DNA of 64,000 bases from a delta proteobacterium NaphS2 (GCA_000179315.1 ADZZ01000606.1:1-64000); one strand, 5' to 3'; positions 7,912 through 16,969 are shown, counted from the stretch's first letter. Numbers and translations: made by a program. Notes: generated by a model from the letters alone, not told the origin.

Positions 7912-9169
7912 GTAGTTCGTTTCATTTAAATATTTACAATTATACAACGCCAAGATCGAATTTTTTCCACCGGAATACGACAGGGGCAGAGTTCATTTCA
8001 GCAATGCCTTTAATTATCCGCTCTTTGAGTTCTTCTTTGGAGGAGACCCTTATATGTTTTAGAAAGGTTCTAGCCATTTTTGAAAATGCCGATTCGATGA
8101 GATTTAACCATGAACCATGTTTGGGGGTGTGAACATATACAAACCGGTTGGGTCTGGATGCAAGATATTTCATTGTCTCTTTAGAAATATGAGCGGAGTG
8201 ATTGTCCAAAATTATCCTGATGGTGCTTTCCTGAGGATATGTGGTGTCAAGTTCCTTAAGTAGCTCAATAAATTCGCTACTTCGATGGCGGTCATGAACT
8301 TGGGCAATCATTTTCCCGTTATGCAGATCAAGTGCTCCAAGAATTGACAGGGTTCCAAATCGCTTGTATTCATAATCGCGCCCCATGCTATTGTATTTTC
8401 CCGGTTTTGGAGGAAGGTCAGGGGCAACAGTCCCGATGGCTTGGACACCAGGCTTCTCGTCTATTGAAACGGTTATAACTTTGGGAGGAGTTTTTTCAAC
8501 ACTGGACATGGCCTGATCATTCTGAAGGTTAACTTCCTGGTAAACCATGAGAACTTCCTGCATTTTTTGTTCAAATTCAGGATCTCTCTTCTCCAGGTAG
8601 TATTTAACTTTGTGTGGCCGAATGTCATTCTCTGAGAGTATGCGCCAGATCGTCGCTTTCGCTGCATTTGCAAGGCAAAAATGGCCTGCTGCGGGGGCAT
8701 GTTCTCGCGTATATCTGGCAAGCTCCTTATATGTCCAAAGTTCAGCCGCCAGATCGTGCTCTTTAGGCTTCGTGCAAGCCAAGTTGACTACCCAGGCCTT
8801 GGCAGCTTCATCAATGATCGGATCAAATGGTCTGTGATAATAATCCTTGAGACCGATCTCAACTCCGGCCGCCAAGGCTTTTTCGATGCATTTATAAATT
8901 GTTGGTCTGCTCACTTTCGTCAATTGCTGGATACGGGTTATCGGATTTCCATCGGCATAAAGCAACAGGATCGTCGACCGTTGCACTTCCCTCAAAGGCG
9001 CTGATCTGGATCTGCTGATTGCCTTAAGTTTTTCACGTTGTTCAGCCTCCAGAGAGAGTTTCGCGAGCTTTGTCTTTCTTGGCATGGCCACCCTTCCTCC
9101 ATTTTTTGGGGAAAGCTTTATGGTAACCAAAGCGAAACTGTTTGTAAATATTTTATTGAAACTTTATAC
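7912..9169 (-). mobile_element. IS630-type insertion sequence
   Basis: Imperfect inverted ends share GTA, GTTTCA and AAATATTTACAA blocks at matching distances. The element is flanked on both sides by TA (7910-7911 and 9170-9171), the target dinucleotide duplicated by IS630/mariner elements. Size is about 1.26 kb and it contains one complete transposase gene. Confidence 0.85.
7940..9085 (-). CDS. IS630-family transposase
   Basis: The ATG at 9085 follows GGAGGAAGGGTGGCC; a further ATG upstream (9130) adds 15 residues without a ribosome site. The 381-residue product has an N-terminal helix-turn-helix (TRIQQLTKVSRPTIYKCIEK) and a DDE_3 catalytic core. Visible core motifs are VSIDEKPGVQA (first Asp), IRIILDNHSAHIS (second Asp) and TPKHGSWLNLIESAFS (catalytic Glu). 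Length is typical for one-ORF IS630 members. It appears intact and probably mobilises this copy by cut-and-paste at TA sites. Confidence 0.93.
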   Translation of the reverse strand: MPRKTKLAKLSLEAEQREKLKAISRSRSAPLREVQRSTILLLYADGNPITRIQQLTKVSRPTIYKCIEKALAAGVEIGLKDYYHRPFDPIIDEAAKAWVVNLACTKPKEHDLAAELWTYKELARYTREHAPAAGHFCLANAAKATIWRILSENDIRPHKVKYYLEKRDPEFEQKMQEVLMVYQEVNLQNDQAMSSVEKTPPKVITVSIDEKPGVQAIGTVAPDLPPKPGKYNSMGRDYEYKRFGTLSILGALDLHNGKMIAQVHDRHRSSEFIELLKELDTTYPQESTIRIILDNHSAHISKETMKYLASRPNRFVYVHTPKHGSWLNLIESAFSKMARTFLKHIRVSSKEELKERIIKGIAEMNSAPVVFRWKKFDLGVV

Positions 9170-9231
9170 TAGAATATGCGACCTTGCCCGGCCGCACCCT
9201 TGTTCGATATTCGATATTCGTTTTTAAAATT

Positions 9232-9354
9232 TCAAATATCTTTGGCTGGTTCTTTCCGTGCCATGTTTTCGATCATGATTTCAGCCGCGGTCCTCGCACC
9301 GATACCCGGAGTCAGCGCACATTTTAAGCGCCTTCCATGAAATTCCGAAAAGCG
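9232..9354 (-). pseudogene. Helix-hairpin-helix C-terminal remnant
   Basis: A short frame directly downstream of the HIT gene reads DRFSEFHGRRLKCALTPGIG, then ARTAAEIMIENMARKEP, and ends TGA at 9232-9234. TPGIGARTAAEI fits the loop of a DNA-binding helix-hairpin-helix. There is no start codon with a ribosome site, so I treat it as the tail of a lost gene. Confidence 0.3.
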
Positions 9355-9355
9355 A

Positions 9356-9778
9356 TCACGCCTCTATGGCCGCTGCAATCTTTTCAGCAGTTTTCTTTAG
9401 CGCGTCCATGTCCCCTGGTTTTGTGCCGCAATGGCTGGCTCCCAGCGGCGGATCATCGGCGCCTCGGGGCATCAGATGGAGATGGTAGTGCATGATAAGC
9501 TGGTTGACCGCTCTGCCGTTCAGCTGTACCGCAACCACACCCACCGGGTTGAGCGCTTTTCTGATGCCGTGTATTACCTTCCGGGACGCCACGTGAACCG
9601 CGGCCAGGCTTTCAGGACTAATCTCGTAGAGGTTTTCCGCGTGCTCTTTGGGCACTATCAGCGTGTGCCCTTCGGTCGCAGGATTGATGTCTTCAAAAGC
9701 GACAACTTTTTCATCTTCATAGACTTTAAAACAGGGTGCCTCACCTTTTATAATTTTGCAGAAAATACAGTCATCCAT
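9356..9778 (-). CDS. HIT family nucleotide hydrolase (HinT-like)
   Basis: The ATG at 9778 follows GGGAGGCGCAAA. The 140-residue protein begins CIFCKIIKGE, a Cys pair typical of HinT/PKCI-type HIT proteins. It carries the histidine triad HYHLHLMPR near residue 109, with the upstream GHTLIVPKEHAENLYE block. Members hydrolyse purine nucleoside phosphoramidates in the cytosol, and the physiological role is usually housekeeping. The gene lies just downstream of the B12-radical SAM gene on the same strand (31-base gap), so they may share a transcript. Confidence 0.92.
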   Translation of the reverse strand: MDDCIFCKIIKGEAPCFKVYEDEKVVAFEDINPATEGHTLIVPKEHAENLYEISPESLAAVHVASRKVIHGIRKALNPVGVVAVQLNGRAVNQLIMHYHLHLMPRGADDPPLGASHCGTKPGDMDALKKTAEKIAAAIEA

Positions 9779-9809
9779 TTTGCGCCTCCCTTGCTCATCC
9801 CGGTTCTTA

Positions 9810-11285
9810 TTAAAAAGGTTTCGCTTCACTGACCTTTCGAAAATGATAGCCATAAATAGACAGGGTAATGGCCAGGGGGAGGAACCTCGGCCGTGAAAAA
9901 ATCGTCCAGACGAGGACATTCCAGTAGTGAAAGCGCTCTTTGCCAAATATGCCGATGCGCATGGTTGACCGAAAAAGTGCCATAATCCGCTGAATATCGA
10001 ACGGCACCGAAATTTTTGGCGGGTTATACTCTTTAAAAAAAATTTTGATGCGCCGGTAATAGTTCTTGGGCGAGTAGATGCTTCGCAGGATATCCCGATA
10101 CCCCTCGCTAAGCGTGGCAAGATCCATTTTCGTTACGATATTGGTGGTACCGTCGTTATTCCCGGACATGTCGCCAAGGAGCCTTCCTTCTCGTTTGAGA
10201 CGCTCATAGAGCTTTGTGCCGGGGGGCGCCTGCAACATACCGACCATGGCGGTGACGATTCCGCTTTTCTGGATGAAATCGATCTGACGTTCAAAGATTG
10301 ATCGCGTATCGCTGTCAAAACCCACAATAAAGCCGCCCTGTACCTGCAAGCCTCCCCGCTGAATGCGTTTGACACTTTGCACAAGGTCGCGATTTCTGTT
10401 GTGCTTCTTGTTACATTCGGAAAGACATACTTCATCGGGCGTTTCAATCCCGATAAATACAGACTCAAAACCTGCCTTTACCATCAGATTCATCAACGCG
10501 TCATCATCAGCCAGATCAACGGAGGCCTCGGTATTGAAGGGTATGCCTCTCTTGCCATTGCGCCATCGGGCCAAGGCCGGCAACAGATGGTTTTTAAGGT
10601 ATTTTCGGTTGCTGATGAAATTGTCATCCGCGAAAAAAACAGAGCCACGCCACCCGCGTTCATAAAGGCTGTCGAGTTCGAAAACAATCTGTTCGGCGGT
10701 TTTGAATCGGGATTGGTGTCCAAAAAGAGCGGTGACGTTGCAAAACTCGCAGTTAAAGGGGCATCCACGGGAAAACTGGACTGCCATGGCCGCGTAGGAT
10801 TTCAGCTTGGCCAGCTCCCAGAGGGGTGCGGGTGATTTCTGAATATCGGCATAAGCAGAGGTCTCATAAATAGCTTTGGGGTTTCCCCGATTCAAATCAT
10901 CCAGGAAAAGGGGAAGGGTGATTTCGGCCTCGTTAAGGACAAAATGATCCACACCAGCAAAGTCCTCGTGCTGGGCCGTGAACAGCGGTCCCCCCGCAAC
11001 GACCGTCACGGACGCATTTTTACAACGGGAAATGATTTCCCGAGCCGATTTCTGCTGAATAGCCATGGCCCCGATGAAGACCAGATCAGCCCGTTCCAGA
11101 TCCCTGTCGGTAAGATGGGTTGTGTTCAGATCTATCAGTCGCTTTTCCCATTGTTGCGGTAAAAGCGCGGCCACGGTCAACAGTCCCAGTGGCGGGTAGG
11201 CGCTCTTCTTCCGAATGAAGCGAATAGCATGTTGAAAGCCCCAGAAAGTTGCCGGAAAGGCAGGGTAGACCAAAAGAATATTCAA
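9810..11285 (-). CDS. B12-binding-domain radical SAM protein (DUF4070-type)
   Basis: This 491-residue protein has a Rossmann-like cobalamin-binding domain (residues 1-150; LVYPAFPATFWGFQHA, YPPLGLLTVAALLP, LVFIGAMAIQQ, VVAGGPLFT). A radical SAM core follows, with cluster motif RGCPFNCEFCNV near residue 175 and a TIM-barrel continuation (FFADDNF, GFESVFIGIET, GFIVGFDSD). The C-terminal approximately 130 residues match DUF4070, with a hydrophobic end near residues 455-480. The family includes bacteriochlorophyll and hopanoid methylase relatives, but the substrate cannot be assigned here. It is probably co-transcribed with the HIT gene. Confidence 0.9.
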   Translation of the reverse strand: MNILLVYPAFPATFWGFQHAIRFIRKKSAYPPLGLLTVAALLPQQWEKRLIDLNTTHLTDRDLERADLVFIGAMAIQQKSAREIISRCKNASVTVVAGGPLFTAQHEDFAGVDHFVLNEAEITLPLFLDDLNRGNPKAIYETSAYADIQKSPAPLWELAKLKSYAAMAVQFSRGCPFNCEFCNVTALFGHQSRFKTAEQIVFELDSLYERGWRGSVFFADDNFISNRKYLKNHLLPALARWRNGKRGIPFNTEASVDLADDDALMNLMVKAGFESVFIGIETPDEVCLSECNKKHNRNRDLVQSVKRIQRGGLQVQGGFIVGFDSDTRSIFERQIDFIQKSGIVTAMVGMLQAPPGTKLYERLKREGRLLGDMSGNNDGTTNIVTKMDLATLSEGYRDILRSIYSPKNYYRRIKIFFKEYNPPKISVPFDIQRIMALFRSTMRIGIFGKERFHYWNVLVWTIFSRPRFLPLAITLSIYGYHFRKVSEAKPF

Positions 11286-11668
11286 GATGATACCTCGGAA
11301 TTCGATGTTAGAAAAAAGGATCTCGTTTCCCAGCCAATCCCGGCGGATACGGATCCGAAAAAACCGGAAGAAGAATTCTAACCGTTTAAAATATAATATA
11401 ATGAAAATAAGAAAGAGGTCAATCTCAAAGTCTGAAAATTGAGGAAATCATGTATAATATCAAATCCTTAGTGATCCGGCCCATCGCCAATCAATCTTAC
11501 CGGCGAATTTCGGCTTTACAAACAAAGCGTTCAATCGTACCTTTGGAAAGGTTAAGACTTTTTCAGGCGGATGAAGACGGATAAGCAAATTATTTTATCC
11601 GGGGATACGCGCATTACGAACCGTATTCCCTCGCAACTTGATCCAAGGGGCAGGGAGGATTAGCGATA
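11286..11668. other. Divergent intergenic region between radical SAM and rhodanese-YceI genes
   Basis: No protein-like frame is seen. An AT-rich stretch (TTTAAAATATAATATAATG near 11387) could hold promoter elements for either divergent gene. A GGCAGGGAGGAT ribosome site precedes the ATG at 11669. I see no clear operator or riboswitch. Confidence 0.4.
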
Positions 11669-12595
11669 ATGAACCATAAAAAATACCATGCACTTTCACC
11701 CTCGGAACTCAATGGCTGGATTAAGGAAAAAAAGTCTTTTTACCTGATCGATACGCTGCTGGAGGATCATTTTCGCAAAATCCATTTGCCCGGCGCGGTG
11801 AATGCCTGCGTTTTCCAGGTCATATTCATGGAGCAGATCAAAGGAATCACGGACGATAAAGAAGTCCCCATTGTGGTTTACGGATCCAGCGACCGATCCA
11901 TGGATGCTGCGACGGCGGCCGGAAAGCTTGTCGAGAACGGTTACAGGGATGTCCACCTCCTGGGCGGTGGCATCGAAGCCTGGCGCAACGCAGGCTTTCC
12001 ACTGGCAGGGGAGGCGACCCTGGTCCCGGATAATCCTGAAACCCTCTTGGTGCTTGAAAACCGCTCATACGAGGTGGACCCGGATCAGAGCACCATACAG
12101 TGGTGGGGACGAAACCCCAACACCACCCACTTTGGAAACGTCGGAATCGCCAAAGGAGAAATGACCGTAAATGACGGCATCATTACCGGCGCCGTTCACA
12201 TGGACATGGACGTCATCACGAACATCAATCTGGAAGGAAACCGCTTGCAACCGGTTTTGATTGCCCACCTCAAAAGCGACGATTTCTTTCTCACCCGACT
12301 TTTCCCGGAAGCCCGATTTGACATCACCCACGCAGAACCTGTTGAAAAACCCTTTCTAAGCGTTCCCAACTATCGTGTAGAAGGCGCCCTTCGAATCAGA
12401 GGGATAAGCGCCAAACAGGGGTTTATGGCCACCATCGCAAATACACCTGAAAACGGCCTGGCTGCTGAAGCCCATTTTGACATCGATCGGACCCGGTGGG
12501 GTGTCATTTACGGCTCAGCAAGATTCTTCGAACATCTTGGCATGCACCTGGTGTTCGACCTCATCAGTTTTCAGGTGCGCATTATCGCCTTTTGA
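11669..12595 (+). CDS. Rhodanese-like domain fused to YceI domain
   Basis: This 308-residue protein has a rhodanese fold in residues about 8-115 (FYLIDTLLEDHFRKIHLPGA, VNACVF, EVPIVVYGSSDRSMDAATAA, LLGGGIEAWRNAGFPLAGE). A YceI-like lipocalin domain follows in residues about 130-308 (YEVDPDQSTIQWWGRN, FGNVGIAKGEM, FDIDRTRWGVIYGSARFFEH). The active-site loop normally holds Cys in CxxGxR-type sequence, but here it reads YGSSDRS, so sulfurtransferase activity is unlikely. No signal peptide is visible although many YceI proteins are periplasmic. It may bind an isoprenoid or hydrophobic ligand and sense or carry something other than sulfane sulfur. Confidence 0.85.
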   Translation: MNHKKYHALSPSELNGWIKEKKSFYLIDTLLEDHFRKIHLPGAVNACVFQVIFMEQIKGITDDKEVPIVVYGSSDRSMDAATAAGKLVENGYRDVHLLGGGIEAWRNAGFPLAGEATLVPDNPETLLVLENRSYEVDPDQSTIQWWGRNPNTTHFGNVGIAKGEMTVNDGIITGAVHMDMDVITNINLEGNRLQPVLIAHLKSDDFFLTRLFPEARFDITHAEPVEKPFLSVPNYRVEGALRIRGISAKQGFMATIANTPENGLAAEAHFDIDRTRWGVIYGSARFFEHLGMHLVFDLISFQVRIIAF

Positions 12596-12802
12596 TCCGG
12601 CATCCTTGCTGATTGAGAAGGATTTGCTCGCTATGGAAGCGTAAAAGAGAGCACACTTTACAACTGTCTACCCTACATTTCGCACGATTGGCGCATGATT
12701 TCGCGAATTATGTTGAAAAGAAAGGCAGTCCGAAATAGGCACAAAGGCTGAAATCCGGGCTGTCCATGTTACGCAAGATATTGAAAATACGGCCATTTTT
12801 AA

Positions 12803-12855
12803 TGGTGCCGAAGGCGGGACTTGAACCCGCACGGGCGTGGCCCACTACCCCCTCA
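12803..12855 (-). tRNA. 3' half of tRNA-Leu(GAG), truncated at the anticodon loop (attachment-site remnant)
   Basis: On the minus strand the sequence begins with anticodon loop TTGAGGG and continues with the 3' anticodon stem GGTAG, a class II variable arm and T-arm GCGGG TTCAAGT CCCGC. It ends with acceptor strand CTTCGGC, discriminator A and an encoded CCA. The 5' half is absent: sequence 5' of the loop does not pair. A break exactly at the anticodon loop is what integration into a tRNA gene leaves as the displaced 3' half. No intact tRNA-Leu(GAG) is visible in the window. Confidence 0.8.
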
Positions 12856-13761
12856 AGCCAAATATTTAGAATCATTAAATAAAGGCTCATACGACGTTTC
12901 CGCGTGCTCATGCGTGGGCTGCAAAAAGGACATTGATCAATGACGGCAGCAATGCTTTTCCTCTCCGGCGTACGTTATGGACAAACTCAAAAAACTCAGA
13001 TAAAGTGGTAAGTTTTCTTGAGACACGCCGCGATGTGGTCGCAGCCCAGATCGTAGAAGCGACCAAAAGCCCTCAATTGTATTGACATGAACTTCACAGA
13101 AGCCATCGCCGTCTTCATCTCTGGCATATTCTCCCTTACCATGACAAACAGTCTTATGGGTATAGCCCCAGTCAGTGAGATGATTGTAAATGCTGTACTC
13201 ATCTGTATTCACCAAGGTTCCTGGTGTTATAACAGACCGCAAAATCGGTTCGATGGTTTTTTGTTTAACGTCTGGAAGCATAAAAATGGCGACATCCCCG
13301 GAACGTTCAATGATTCCGAGGACAGGAGGTTTTTCTTTTTCAAGAGTTCCTCGGCCCGGAGCACCCTTGAGCGCTCTGCACCGTGGTGCTCGCCCTTTCT
13401 GACGAACTTTTTCCGGATGCCCTTTATGCCCTGCAATTACGTATACTTCGTCGCACTCTACTACCCCACTGACTTTACATCCCGGCTTCCTTGCAGCGAT
13501 TTCGCTCCGAAGCAAAATAGTCATCCTATGGGCGACATCCGGATTAAGGTCCAGCTCCGCGGCGATTTGCCTGTTGGATAGGTTTAGTCCCATGAGGTAT
13601 AACATGACGATCCATACTCTGATGGGATGGTGTTTTCTTGCCAGAATGGTACCCGTAAAATCGTTGAAACGGCAACCGCAGTTATTGCATTTATAGTTCC
13701 GACAAAGCGGAGCATTACGTTTGTGACCGTTCTTTTTGACCCGGTTTGAGGTACATTTTGG

Positions 13762-15680
13762 CTGAAGTTTGACAGTTGCCCCAAAAAATGGGCGCCCAAA
13801 AGCAGATAAGTACCTGATATTAAGACTTCCGGTTTCAAATTGAGCTCAAAAAGGTAGTGCCACAGAAATCAATTTGTTATATTGACAATTTAATATGTTA
13901 GGCTCTACCTTAGGGGTGTCTTTTATATGAGGAGGCCCCAATGTTCGCTCGTGCCAAGAAGTCCGGTAAGTATCAGTATTTGCAAATCGTCGAAAACAAA
14001 AAAGAGAAAGGCAAAGTCAGACAGCGTGTGATCGCTACCATCGGCCGGATGGACCAACTGCAGTCAAAGGGCCGGGTGGAAACGCTCATCCGGTCATTGT
14101 CCAGATTCTCCGAACAGGCCCTGTTGATCATCTCGGGAAAAAGCGATGTCTCCGCTGACTCCAAAAAGATCGGGCCCGTGCTGATTTTCGAGCGGCTGTG
14201 GGAAGAGGCCGGAATCAGAAAGGCTATTTCCCGGGTATTGGAAGGACGTAAGTTCGAGTTCGATGTGGAGCGCGCCATCTTCCTCACGGTCCTTCACCGA
14301 TTGTTGGTATCCGGTTCGGATCGTTTCTGTCATCGCTGGTGTCGGGATTACATCATCAAAGGCATCGAAGGTTTGGAACTTCACCATCTCTATCGGGCCA
14401 TGGGTTTCCTGGGTGAAGCGCTCGATGTGCAGAACGAAAGTACCGGTTTTTCGCCCAGATGCAACAAGGACCTTGTGGAGGAACTGATCTTTTCCCATCG
14501 CCGAGATCTGTTTTCGGATCTGGACCTGGTATTTTTCGACACCACCTCCATCTACTTTGAAGGGCACGGTGGAGAGAGTATCGGCCAATTCGGTTTCAGC
14601 AAAGACCACCGGCCCGACCGGGTTCAAATGATCGTTGGGGCGGTCATCGATGATAAAGGCCAGCCAATCTGCTGCGAGATGTGGCCAGGAAATACGGCTG
14701 ATGTTACTGCACTTTTGCCCGTCGTTGAAAGGCTGAAAAAACGGTTCGCCATCAATCGGGTCTGCATTGTTGCCGATCGCGGCATGATCAGTGCGGATAC
14801 GGTGGAACAACTCGAGTCTCCAACAAACCGGACCCCATACATCCTGGGAGCCCGCATGCGAAAAGTGAAAAAGATTCGAGATCGCGTTTTGTCCCATCCC
14901 GGTCGTTACAAAGAGGTTCGCACTGAAAGCAGCGATCCGAAAAAGCGGGAGCCGCTCAAAGTCAAACAGGTTCAAATAGATGGTTGTCGATACATCATTT
15001 GCCAGAACCCTCGCCAGCAGCGAAAAGATGCCGCTGACCGCGAAGCCATCGTCAAGGCGCTCACTGAAAAACTCAAAAAGGGACCCAAAAGCCTTGTTGG
15101 CAACAAGGGGTTCCGGAAGTATTTGAAGGTCGAGAAGGACAGTGCCCGTATCGATGAAAAACGAGTGACGTATGAAGCGCGTTTTGACGGCAAATGGGTA
15201 CTGCAGACAAACACGGATCTTTCGCCCGAAAAGGTGGCACTAAAGTACAAGGAGTTGTGGCGTGTCGAAAGGGTTTTTCGAGACGTCAAATCACTGCTGG
15301 ATACCCGTCCCATATTTCATCAGAAGGATCAGACGATCCGCGGTCACGTATTTTGCAGTTTTCTGGCGCTGGTACTTCGAAAGGAACTGGATCAAAGGCT
15401 TGTTAAAGCCGGCCACCGTTTCGAATGGGCGGAAATAAAGCAAGACCTGAAGTCTTTACAGACCGTCACCATCGAAGAAAACGGCAGGCGGCTTGCTATC
15501 AGAAGCCAGAGCAAGGGAGTCTGCGGCAAAGTTTTCCAGGCTGTTGGGGTTGCCATGCCGCCTACAATACGGGACGTCGAGCCTATACCGGAAAAGTCAG
15601 ATGGTAGTGCCAACAAAATCCGTGTGTCTTTTAACTAGCTGAAATAGCAAAATAATAATTTTCTAACTGTCAAACTTGAG
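13762..15680 (+). mobile_element. IS1634-type insertion sequence, copy 1
   Basis: The 1919-bp element has ends CTGAAGTTTGACAGTT and AACTGTCAAACTTGAG, flanked by 5-bp target duplications TTTGG at 13757-13761 and 15681-15685. It is almost identical, in opposite orientation, to 35230-37148. The two transposases differ at a single residue (Arg/Cys near position 28). Confidence 0.93.
13941..15638 (+). CDS. IS1634-family transposase
   Basis: This 565-residue DDE transposase is of the IS4/IS1634 group. Visible core motifs are VFFDTTSIYFEG (first Asp), CIVADRGMIS (second Asp) and the C-terminal YKELWRVERVFRDVKSLLDT, which carries the catalytic Glu in the YxxLWxVExxF signature. The N-terminus (KSGKYQYLQIVENKKEKGKV) is typical of the family. 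The 5' leader of about 180 bases lies inside the element. The gene is complete and probably active, since two near-identical copies occur in the window. Confidence 0.93.
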   Translation: MFARAKKSGKYQYLQIVENKKEKGKVRQRVIATIGRMDQLQSKGRVETLIRSLSRFSEQALLIISGKSDVSADSKKIGPVLIFERLWEEAGIRKAISRVLEGRKFEFDVERAIFLTVLHRLLVSGSDRFCHRWCRDYIIKGIEGLELHHLYRAMGFLGEALDVQNESTGFSPRCNKDLVEELIFSHRRDLFSDLDLVFFDTTSIYFEGHGGESIGQFGFSKDHRPDRVQMIVGAVIDDKGQPICCEMWPGNTADVTALLPVVERLKKRFAINRVCIVADRGMISADTVEQLESPTNRTPYILGARMRKVKKIRDRVLSHPGRYKEVRTESSDPKKREPLKVKQVQIDGCRYIICQNPRQQRKDAADREAIVKALTEKLKKGPKSLVGNKGFRKYLKVEKDSARIDEKRVTYEARFDGKWVLQTNTDLSPEKVALKYKELWRVERVFRDVKSLLDTRPIFHQKDQTIRGHVFCSFLALVLRKELDQRLVKAGHRFEWAEIKQDLKSLQTVTIEENGRRLAIRSQSKGVCGKVFQAVGVAMPPTIRDVEPIPEKSDGSANKIRVSFN

Positions 15681-16009
15681 TTTGGACAACAAATACCACA
15701 TGGCCACTTCTTTTCTCTGAAGAATTCGTAGCACTTAGCGGGGTCGATGAGTTCAAGGATTCCAATCTCCGGATTTGTAGACGATTTTGTGGTCATGGCT
15801 ATCTGCATATTTAAGTGGACAGAAAGCCATCTTATTTATACCAAATCTGAAGAAATTCCCAGCGAAAATGACTTTTTCAATCAAATTATTTACAGCACGG
15901 GAAATCGTCGTATGAGCCACATTAAAATATAAAATTGAGTAATACGGAGGTGTTTTTTCCAAATTGTTACCTTTTTGTTAACTGTCTCTTCAGTTTCCGG
16001 GGATAGGGT

Positions 16010-16078
16010 CGCTCCCGAAAAGCCGGATATCCTGGCCGGTCTGCCCCGGATTTTTTCAGGACTGCTTTCGGGAGAGCG
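16010..16078 (+). promoter_or_regulatory. Stem-loop sequestering the ribosome site of the next gene
   Basis: CTCCCGAAA (16012-16020) pairs perfectly with TTTCGGGAG (16066-16074). The 3' arm contains the GGGAG ribosome site, 6 bases before the ATG at 16081. A smaller GGATATCC palindrome lies inside. Translation control by this hairpin is an inference. Confidence 0.45.
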
Positions 16079-16080
16079 GC

Positions 16081-16869
16081 ATGTCGAAAAAAAAACAGCC
16101 TATTTCAAAGGGACCCCTTTATAAACAATTTGAGCCTTTTCTTCCTTCAAAACCGGATACGCCTTTCTATCCCGTCAAAGAATACGATTCGCTTTCTAAA
16201 ATTGAAATGACGATTACTACTCAGTCTTTGATAGAAAAGACATCTTTGAACATCGTAAAGTGCGGAGTTAGAGTATACCGGATCATGAAGGCGATTGAAG
16301 ACGCGATCGACCCTTTAACACAAGAGGATCTAGAAAAAGCCGGGGCCAAGGCTGTGGAAGCCCTCAGGATTAATAATTCTTTTTCAGCTGGGCCAGATGA
16401 AGACTTGCCCACAATATCGTTCGGAAACCTTCTTCGATCAATCCTTGAGAAAGACCCTTACCAGGCTAGGAGAATCGCTTTGGGTCAACTCCAAAAATCT
16501 TTCGGGCGGCCCACGGACATACCCATGCATATTTTTATTTTCTATTTGCGAGAACATCTAAAGGCCTGCACTGGAAAGTTTAATAACGATACGATAAGCG
16601 GATTCCTTTTGGAGCAGGATTTGGGAGAAATTGCTCCTGATGGAATCAGCAAAAGAATGGGAAAATCGACTCATGAACGTCTGCAAGAAGCCTATGAACT
16701 GTACCTTGACATATATGAAATTCCGATCGCGGCCAGTTCATCAAGTCTCGAAGATCTAATGGCAGGATTTGAAAATGTGAATCGAATCGCTGCTGACCAC
16801 CCCACTGAGATACGAGATACCTCCCTTTTTCCTACCTGGAAAAATTATCTACCCGAAATTACAGCTTAA
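16081..16869 (+). CDS. Hypothetical protein, first gene of the integrative element
   Basis: This 262-residue protein is soluble and mainly helical, with no signal peptide or recognised motif. It starts with a basic N-terminus (MSKKKQPISKG). The middle contains LPTISFGNLLRSILEKDPYQ, then ARRIALGQLQKSFGRP, and the end is acidic. It is rich in Lys and Glu and lower in GC than the later polyvalent gene. The position upstream of the regulator and excisionase-like genes suggests an element-specific role. I do not recognise the family. Confidence 0.6.
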   Translation: MSKKKQPISKGPLYKQFEPFLPSKPDTPFYPVKEYDSLSKIEMTITTQSLIEKTSLNIVKCGVRVYRIMKAIEDAIDPLTQEDLEKAGAKAVEALRINNSFSAGPDEDLPTISFGNLLRSILEKDPYQARRIALGQLQKSFGRPTDIPMHIFIFYLREHLKACTGKFNNDTISGFLLEQDLGEIAPDGISKRMGKSTHERLQEAYELYLDIYEIPIAASSSSLEDLMAGFENVNRIAADHPTEIRDTSLFPTWKNYLPEITA

Positions 16870-16942
16870 TTCCCAAAAATTGCCATTACCACCTAGAAAA
16901 ATCAGACTTACGACATTTTAACGCTATTTTTCTTCCCTTAAA

Positions 16943-16969
16943 ATCACAAACAAATTCATTTTTTGTGAT
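16943..16969 (+). promoter_or_regulatory. Palindromic putative operator before the XRE regulator
   Basis: ATCACAAA and TTTGTGAT form 8-bp inverted arms with an 11-base AT-rich spacer. They end 11 bases before the ATG of the XRE-type gene. This is a plausible autoregulatory binding site, not tested. Confidence 0.4.

Larger units (their letters stand above)
12937..15796 (-). pseudogene. IS1595-family transposase, split by IS1634-type insertion
   Basis: The first 116 bases (15796 down to 15681) join the rest (13756 down to 12937) after removal of the insertion and one copy of the 5-bp duplication TTTGG. This gives exactly 312 codons. The rebuilt N-terminus has the IS1595 zinc ribbon: CGICCPKC, then CRNYKCNNCGCRF. 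The ISXO2-like DDE core follows (VECDEVYV, LVNTDEYSIYNHL, HVNTIEGFWSLLRSGLRPHRG). The 3' part still has a long open frame but the protein cannot be made in one piece. Clean reconstruction shows the inner insertion is recent. Confidence 0.88.
12884..15918 (-). mobile_element. IS1595-type insertion sequence, interrupted by an IS1634-type element
   Basis: Inverted ends GGCTCATACGACG-TTTCC-CGTGCT (12884 onwards) and their complement (ending GAGCC at 15918) match at nearly every position. They bracket one transposase gene that is split by the IS1634-type insertion at 13762-15680. CATTAAA occurs just outside both ends but at unequal distance, so the target duplication is uncertain. Confidence 0.8.

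Noticed and set aside
14094-14975. Long antisense frame (293 codons) inside the IS1634 transposase, also at 35935-36816
   Set aside because: It is a shadow of the transposase on the opposite strand and appears identically in both copies only because the copies are identical.
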